Below, piece by piece: positions 39,723-43,583 of a stretch of 43,583 nt of DNA. Numbering within the stretch: the first letter of the stretch is position 1; the number at the start of each line of letters is the position of its first letter. This DNA comes from Marisediminicola senii. GTDB lineage: Bacteria; Actinomycetota; Actinomycetes; Actinomycetales; Microbacteriaceae. Under the pieces are notes generated by a model. That model saw nothing but the letters and a program-made list of their open reading frames with translations, did no database searches and had not been told where the DNA came from. The stretch spans positions 1 to 43,583 of the forward strand of contig NZ_JAALGE010000021.1 in assembly GCF_011057645.1 (NCBI RefSeq), in the 5' to 3' direction. The translations under genes were made by a program, and so were the position numbers.

Positions 39723-40130
39723 TCAGGAAAACTCGGCGAGCACGGCGGTCGACGCGACGACGGCCCCGAGCGCGGCGAGCGAGACGACGATCGCGACCAT
39801 ACGCCGCAGGGCTGGCGCGGCGAGCATCGAGTCGGCGGCGCGTCCCGCACCCGAGGGAAACCCGCGCACCCCGAGCGTCACCGTCGCCAGCACCAGCGCC
39901 GCGGCCAGCACGGCGACGACCGGGAGCCCCTGCCGCAACGCCCCGAGCGCGAGCACCAGCCCCATGGTCGCGGCCGCGAGTCCACTGCGCTGCCAGGCGA
40001 GTGCCGTGCGCTCCGGCTGCAGTCCGGGGTCGCGCGGTCGGTTCGGTTGCGAGCCGGGCAGATCGGGCGGGCCTGCCGGGCCAACCGGATCGGGCGAGCC
40101 GTGCTGCCCGCCGTGCGGGTCGCCAGTCAC
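39723..40130 (-). CDS. DUF202 family membrane protein
   Basis: The 135-residue protein has a Gly/Pro-rich hydrophilic N-terminus of about 30 residues, then PERTALAWQRSGLA, the diagnostic DUF202 motif, and three membrane spans (TMGLVLALGALRQG, VVAVLAAALVLATVTLGV, MVAIVVSLAALGAVVAST). The function of DUF202 proteins is not established. GTG 40130 overlaps the stop of the second DUF202 gene (GTGA), so the pair is co-translated and probably forms a heteromer. The N-terminal region is rich in low-complexity codons. Confidence 0.85.
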   Translation of the reverse strand: MTGDPHGGQHGSPDPVGPAGPPDLPGSQPNRPRDPGLQPERTALAWQRSGLAAATMGLVLALGALRQGLPVVAVLAAALVLATVTLGVRGFPSGAGRAADSMLAAPALRRMVAIVVSLAALGAVVASTAVLAEFS

Positions 40131-40525
40131 AACCGGTCGAGCGCGTCGACGAGTGCGTACCCGCCGAGGGCGATGGCGAGAATCACGACGGCACCCACCA
40201 GCCAGGGTAGGGCCGACGGCGCGGGCAGCGGGAGGTTCAACCGCAGGGCACGCTCGGTGCGCCGCCACGAGAACAGCGCGGAGACGGCGAGCGCCGCCCC
40301 GATCAGGCAGGCGACCATCGACACCAGGTCGAGCAGCAGCGGGAGGTCGGCGAACGACGCGAGGGTCGAGAGCGCGACGCCGCCGGCGATGAGGGCGAGT
40401 CCGGTGCGCACCCAGGCGAGCGCGGTGCGTTCGTTGGCGAGGGAGAAGCGGATGTCGGGCTCTGAACCGACCCCGTAGACACTCCGTGGCCGCCGGTCGT
40501 CAGATGCCGCCCTGTCGTCACTCAC
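40127..40525 (-). CDS. YidH/DUF202 family membrane protein
   Basis: The 132-residue protein has ANERTALAWVRTGLALIAGGVAL, the clear YidH/DUF202 signature, and three spans, with a short charged N-terminus (SDDRAASDDRRPR). It is first in a two-gene unit with the second DUF202 protein. Role unknown; in Escherichia coli YidH and YidG form the same kind of tandem pair. The 237 bp upstream, shared with the divergent acidic protein gene, contain no further gene I can support. Confidence 0.9.
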   Translation of the reverse strand: MSDDRAASDDRRPRSVYGVGSEPDIRFSLANERTALAWVRTGLALIAGGVALSTLASFADLPLLLDLVSMVACLIGAALAVSALFSWRRTERALRLNLPLPAPSALPWLVGAVVILAIALGGYALVDALDRL

Positions 40526-40762
40526 GCGACGAGCCTACGGGAGGGCCGTCGCGCCCAGCCTGCCGCGGGCCAGGGCCGACCCGCTGTCTGCCCTGTGCAG
40601 CAGGCGCCACCGGCAGCCCGCCGTTCTCCCGCGACTCGGCATCTGCCGCTGCCACCCATCGACCCGCGGTCTGCCGTACGCAGCCCGCTATCGCCCGCCC
40701 GCCGCCCTCGCCAGCCGAAGGAGTAGGCTTCTGGGGCTAACGGACCACAAGGGGAGGGTGTC

Positions 40763-41086
40763 ATGGGCCAGTTTGACCAGTTCGCGAATCAGGGCGGCGC
40801 CGCAGCGTGGGATCCCGCCGAGAAGTCCGAAGCGACCCGAGTCGCCGAGGAGCAGCTGCAGAACGCCGACTACTCCGGCGGACACTCCGAGCCGCTCGGC
40901 AGCGCCGATTCCGGCACCCTGAACGAGAAGCCGGACGTGGATGCCGCGGCCGACGCATCCGACACCGCCGGTTCGTCGACCGACGAGCCGGGCACCGCGT
41001 TCTCCGATGACGGCCAGGCTGACGCAGCCCAGGCCGACGCAGGCCAGCCAGACGCGGCCCAGCCAGACGCAACCCAGGCCGACTGA
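40763..41086 (+). CDS. Acidic, low-complexity protein of unknown function
   Basis: The 107-residue product begins MGQFDQFANQGGAAAWDPAE, a short conserved-looking start, and then becomes Asp/Ala/Ser/Gly-rich with very few basic residues; it is probably disordered. The last 24 residues are a Q-x-D-A-x pentapeptide repeat encoded by 15-bp tandem units. A strong ribosome site (GGGGAGGG) precedes ATG 40763. The nuclease gene follows after 16 bp, so the two are probably co-transcribed. Its acidity could let it mimic DNA or bind the nuclease, but this is a guess. Confidence 0.7.
   Translation: MGQFDQFANQGGAAAWDPAEKSEATRVAEEQLQNADYSGGHSEPLGSADSGTLNEKPDVDAAADASDTAGSSTDEPGTAFSDDGQADAAQADAGQPDAAQPDATQAD
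41015..41086 (+). repeat. 15-bp coding tandem repeat ending at the stop codon
   Basis: Four 15-bp units starting CAG (41015, 41030, 41045, 41060) and a partial fifth that includes the stop codon encode the Q-x-D-A-x repeats of the acidic protein. Units differ at a few third positions. Confidence 0.85.
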
Positions 41087-41102
41087 GCCGACGCGCCGCG
41101 CG

Positions 41103-41909
41103 ATGTCGTCCGGTTACGATCCCGACTTCCTGGGGCTGCCGGTCGCGCTGCCCGCCTCGTCCACCCCTGCCGACCAGCTCGCCCGGCTCGACTACCGGCA
41201 CTTCACCGTCGTGCTGCACCGGCGGCGGCGCCTCGCCGAACTGACCTCGGTCAACATCGACGGCGACAACCTCGTCGATGTCGGCCGGGGCGACGACTGG
41301 CACCTCGACGAGCGCGTGCCGGCCGACGAGCAGGCCGGACCCGAGCTGTACGCCCGTAATGACCTCGACCGCGGGCACCTCGTGCGTCGCCGCGACCCGG
41401 TGTGGGGTCCGGACGCCGACGAGGCGAACTACGACACCTTCAGCTATGCCAACGCGGCACCGCAGGTCAATTCGTTCAACCAGTCCAAGGAGCTGTGGCT
41501 CGGGCTCGAGGACTACCTGCTCGATCACGCCGACGCGACCGGCCGGCGGCTTACCGTGCTGACCGGGCCGGTCTTCGACGACGCGGATCCCAAGTACCGC
41601 GGCATTCAACTGCCCCGCAAGTTCTTCAAGGTCGCCGTCTGGGTGATGGATGACGCGGCTGCCGCGACCGCGTACCTGCTCGACCAGGGGGCTCTGCTCG
41701 ACCGCCTGACCCTGCCCGCGGCGTGGGCGGTCGACGACCCGCCGGAGCTCGGGCCGTTCCGCACGTTCCAGCTGGCGGTGTCGGAGGTCTCGCGCCTGAC
41801 CGGCCTCGACCTCGCCCAGCTCGAGGCGGTCGACCGGTTCGCGCCGCGGCCCGGCCTGCTGCGCAGCGACTGGACCCTGCTCGAGAGCGCCGCCGACATC
41901 CGCCTGTAG
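41103..41909 (+). CDS. DNA/RNA non-specific endonuclease (NUC family)
   Basis: The 268-residue protein has the Serratia-type nuclease core: DLDRGHLVRRRD near residue 90 (DRGH, with the catalytic His), then NAAPQVNSFNQSKELWLGLEDYLL, supplying the metal-binding Asn and the conserved Asn/Glu, and later LTGPVF and IQLPRKFFKVAVW strands. The active site looks complete. There is no signal peptide, which is unusual because most NUC-family enzymes are secreted; a cytosolic nuclease needs control. The acidic protein encoded 16 bp upstream may be a partner. No good ribosome site is seen, so translation is probably coupled. Confidence 0.9.
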   Translation: MSSGYDPDFLGLPVALPASSTPADQLARLDYRHFTVVLHRRRRLAELTSVNIDGDNLVDVGRGDDWHLDERVPADEQAGPELYARNDLDRGHLVRRRDPVWGPDADEANYDTFSYANAAPQVNSFNQSKELWLGLEDYLLDHADATGRRLTVLTGPVFDDADPKYRGIQLPRKFFKVAVWVMDDAAAATAYLLDQGALLDRLTLPAAWAVDDPPELGPFRTFQLAVSEVSRLTGLDLAQLEAVDRFAPRPGLLRSDWTLLESAADIRL

Positions 41910-41910
41910 C

Positions 41911-41923
41911 TTTCACTATTCAG
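41911..41923 (+). repeat. Diverged copy of the 3'-end element
   Basis: TTTCACTATTCAG begins 1 bp after the nuclease stop, in the same orientation relative to the gene as other copies at 39436 and 34835. It lacks the AGGAA end (CAGCGG instead). Confidence 0.6.
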
Positions 41924-41950
41924 CGGATGACGGCCGCTACCGCGCCCCGC

Positions 41951-42493
41951 TCACGGCCACTCGCTCGGGGCGGTGGCGCGGGACGGCGGCACCGCGACGT
42001 CGCGCGCCCAGCCCTCGAGCCACTCGGGCAGCACGACCTCGCTCGGGTCGGCGCCGGTGACCGCGGCCAGCTCGTCGAGCGCGACCGTTCCGCCGCCCTT
42101 GCGCAGGAACCTGGCCCGCACGAACGCCTTCGCGTAGAGCTCCCCGCCGGCGACGAACCGCTGCTCGACGTAGACGGCCTTCGCGTCGTAGCCCACGATC
42201 TTGGTCTCGAGCGCGAACCGCTGGAACGGCTGCAGCGACTTGCGGAACGAGATCGTCTCACTCGCCGCGACCGGATAGAACCCGGCCGCGAACAGCTTGT
42301 CGAGGGCGCCTGACCGCTGCATGAGGTCCTGCCGGCCCAGGTCCATGATCGACAGGTACACGCCGTTGTTCATGTGGCCGAGCACGTCGAGGTCGGTGGG
42401 CAGCACCGTGAGGCGCAGGGTTCCGATGTCGTGCACGCCAAGCCTCGGGCCGCGGTGCCGTCTGAGCCAGACCAGGAACGTTCGAAAGATCAT
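41951..42493 (-). CDS. Acyl-CoA thioesterase, hotdog fold
   Basis: The 180-residue protein contains the hotdog-fold thioesterase core: VLPTDLDVLGHMNNGVYLSIMDLGR near residue 30 (with the Asp/His/Asn-rich motif of the 4-hydroxybenzoyl-CoA thioesterase type), then FRKSLQPFQRFALETKIVGYD and VYVEQRFV strands. A hydrophobic basic N-terminus (MIFRTFLVWLRRH) resembles the THEM6-like group and could be a membrane anchor. It would hydrolyse an acyl-CoA or related thioester. A GGAGGT site lies 18 nt before ATG 42493 and 12 nt before an in-frame GTG at 42499, so the start is uncertain by two codons. Confidence 0.85.
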   Translation of the reverse strand: MIFRTFLVWLRRHRGPRLGVHDIGTLRLTVLPTDLDVLGHMNNGVYLSIMDLGRQDLMQRSGALDKLFAAGFYPVAASETISFRKSLQPFQRFALETKIVGYDAKAVYVEQRFVAGGELYAKAFVRARFLRKGGGTVALDELAAVTGADPSEVVLPEWLEGWARDVAVPPSRATAPSEWP

Positions 42494-42562
42494 GTGCACG
42501 ACGGTCAGGCTACCTCCGGGTCGCAACGAGCCGACCGCCCGACGGCGGCGACTGCCCCGCGG

Positions 42563-43486
42563 TCAGTGCCGCCGGTGGTCCTGGATCGTCATGCGCGGCC
42601 CGAACCGGGGCTTCGCGAACCCGCTGTGCTCGATGATGCGCATCACGCGCTGACGGTGGCCGCGCCAGGGCTCGAGCAGCTCGAGCATGCCGTCGTCATC
42701 GACCGGACGCCCGACCAGCGCCCACCCGACGAGCGCGGGCAGGTGGTAGTCGCCGACGCTTACAGCATCGGGGTCGCCGTGGGAGCGCTGCGTGGTCTCG
42801 GCGGCCGTCCACACCCCGACCCCGCGCACCGACCGCAACCGTGCTGCGAGCTCCTCCCCTCCCCTGCCGAGGGTGAGCGTGCGCTCGAGCCCCGAGGCGA
42901 CGGATGCCGCGGCGAGCGCCGTCCGCGACCGCTGCGGGTCCACTCCCGCGGCGTGCCACTCCCACGACGGAATCATGCGCCACACGGCCGGCGTCGGGCA
43001 CGCGCGCATTCCGTCGGGAGCGGGACCGGGAGCGGGCTCCCCGTGCCGCGCGATGAGCTCGCGCCACGACCGCCTTGCCTCCTTGCCGGTAACCTTCTGC
43101 TCCAGGATCGCCGGCATCATCGCCTCGAACACCCGGTTGGTGCGCAGCAGCCGAAGCCCGCCGAGGCGCCGCTGTGCCTCGCGCAGGAACTCGTTGCCGC
43201 TCACGTCGAAGCCCTCCGTGTCGTCACCGTCGCCGAGCAGCTCGGGCACCCCCGCGATCGCCCATTCCGCGCCATCGCCCCACGCCGTGGCCTCGACCGT
43301 CGAGGCGACCACGCGCAGGTGCACGGTCGCGGTGCCGTCGGGGGTGGTGATCACGCGCCACACCGCCGAGCCGTCCCACCGCATGGTCGGGTCGAGGCTG
43401 CCGCGGCCCAGGGGGCGCAGCGTTCTGCGCAGGTCGACGGGCTCCGACGGAGACCAGGTGGTCGTGGCATCCCCCCGCGTCGTCAT
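42563..43486 (-). CDS. DNA glycosylase of the HhH-GPD / AlkA-like superfamily
   Basis: The 307-residue protein has an N-terminal AlkA_N-like beta region (PVDLRRTLRPLGRGSLDPTMRW), a helical core with PAILEQKVTGKEARRSWREL, and a helix-hairpin-helix (LRSVRGVGVWTAAE) followed by the Gly/Pro-Asp region SVGDYHLPALVGWAL, where the Asp is the expected catalytic residue. Such enzymes remove alkylated purines from DNA. A weak -10-like GACAAT lies 6 nt before ATG 43486, again the leaderless layout. An in-frame extension to 43564 is GC-biased junk rather than a real N-terminus. Confidence 0.88.
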   Translation of the reverse strand: MTTRGDATTTWSPSEPVDLRRTLRPLGRGSLDPTMRWDGSAVWRVITTPDGTATVHLRVVASTVEATAWGDGAEWAIAGVPELLGDGDDTEGFDVSGNEFLREAQRRLGGLRLLRTNRVFEAMMPAILEQKVTGKEARRSWRELIARHGEPAPGPAPDGMRACPTPAVWRMIPSWEWHAAGVDPQRSRTALAAASVASGLERTLTLGRGGEELAARLRSVRGVGVWTAAETTQRSHGDPDAVSVGDYHLPALVGWALVGRPVDDDGMLELLEPWRGHRQRVMRIIEHSGFAKPRFGPRMTIQDHRRH

Positions 43487-43583
43487 GCAGCCATTGTCGC
43501 CCGCGCACCCGACACTGCCCTCCAGACGCCAGCCGGGCCGCGCCGGGCCCGACCGGGCGCCCACCCCGCGCCACCCCGCACCG

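Noticed and set aside
1-43583. tRNA, rRNA, riboswitch, insertion sequence or prophage genes
   Set aside because: Searched by eye for cloverleaf ends, conserved rRNA stretches, transposase DDE motifs and integrases; found none. A covariance-model scan could still reveal a small RNA.

Overview
The window is about 43.6 kb of very GC-rich DNA packed with genes on both strands, with many 4-bp ATGA/GTGA start-stop overlaps and GC-rich third codon positions. Gene content (type-B PutA, DrrAB-like ABC transporter, LldR/LldD pair, ornithine aminotransferase with a DDAH-like hydrolase and an Lrp regulator, GH15, DUF2252, circularly permuted ATP-grasp with alpha-E and transglutaminase) and an apparent excess of the hexamer GGATGC/GCATCC suggest an actinobacterium, most likely Microbacteriaceae. 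The family is an inference. I see no rRNA, tRNA, transposase, integrase, prophage or CRISPR. The window looks like a chromosomal housekeeping and catabolic region rather than an acquired island.

Layout. 0-6 kb: secreted OmpA-domain protein plus lipoprotein; SDR; alpha/beta hydrolase; MarR regulator overlapping an MFS exporter. 5.8-9.3 kb (minus): ATP-grasp, alpha-E and transglutaminase operon. 9.4-12 kb: small hypothetical protein, a 43-residue cationic peptide, SMP-30 lactonase, aldo/keto reductase. 12-14.1 kb: FadR-type regulator with a clear promoter and operator, then L-lactate dehydrogenase. 14.2-17.3 kb (minus): flavin oxidoreductase; MhqO/MhqD-like pair. 17.4-19.3 kb: DrrA/DrrB exporter. 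19.3-23.3 kb: kynureninase, ornithine aminotransferase, DDAH-like hydrolase and a divergent Lrp regulator. 23.4-28.7 kb (minus): GH15, SRPBCC protein, DUF2252, YtrA-type regulator and membrane protein. 28.8-30.9 kb: 2OG-Fe(II) oxygenase followed by a 63-bp tandem array, then pdxH. 31-34.6 kb: putA. 34.6-37.4 kb: repeat cluster, ABC-2 permease and ATPase, TetR. 37.5-43.5 kb: SRPBCC-FAD oxidase fusion, repeat cluster, two DUF202 proteins, acidic protein plus DNA/RNA nuclease, thioesterase, AlkA-like glycosylase.

How the genes fit together. The arginine/ornithine module and putA both feed glutamate semialdehyde (P5C) to glutamate. LldR-LldD sends lactate to pyruvate. MhqO/MhqD-like enzymes and the MarR-MFS pair suggest handling of quinones or xenobiotics. 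Two ABC exporters add efflux; one sits next to a TetR gene whose promoter carries a matching palindrome.

The least explained material is between genes. (a) A roughly 15-bp element, core TTTCATCATTCAGGAA, lies just after several stop codons and recurs at 31- or 42-bp spacing, about three or four helical turns; a 12-bp match also sits in the linker of the SRPBCC-FAD oxidase fusion. (b) Minisatellites repeatedly involve gene 3' ends and copy the terminal codons together with the stop codon. (c) Many promoters appear leaderless, with a -10 box 6-8 nt before the start codon.
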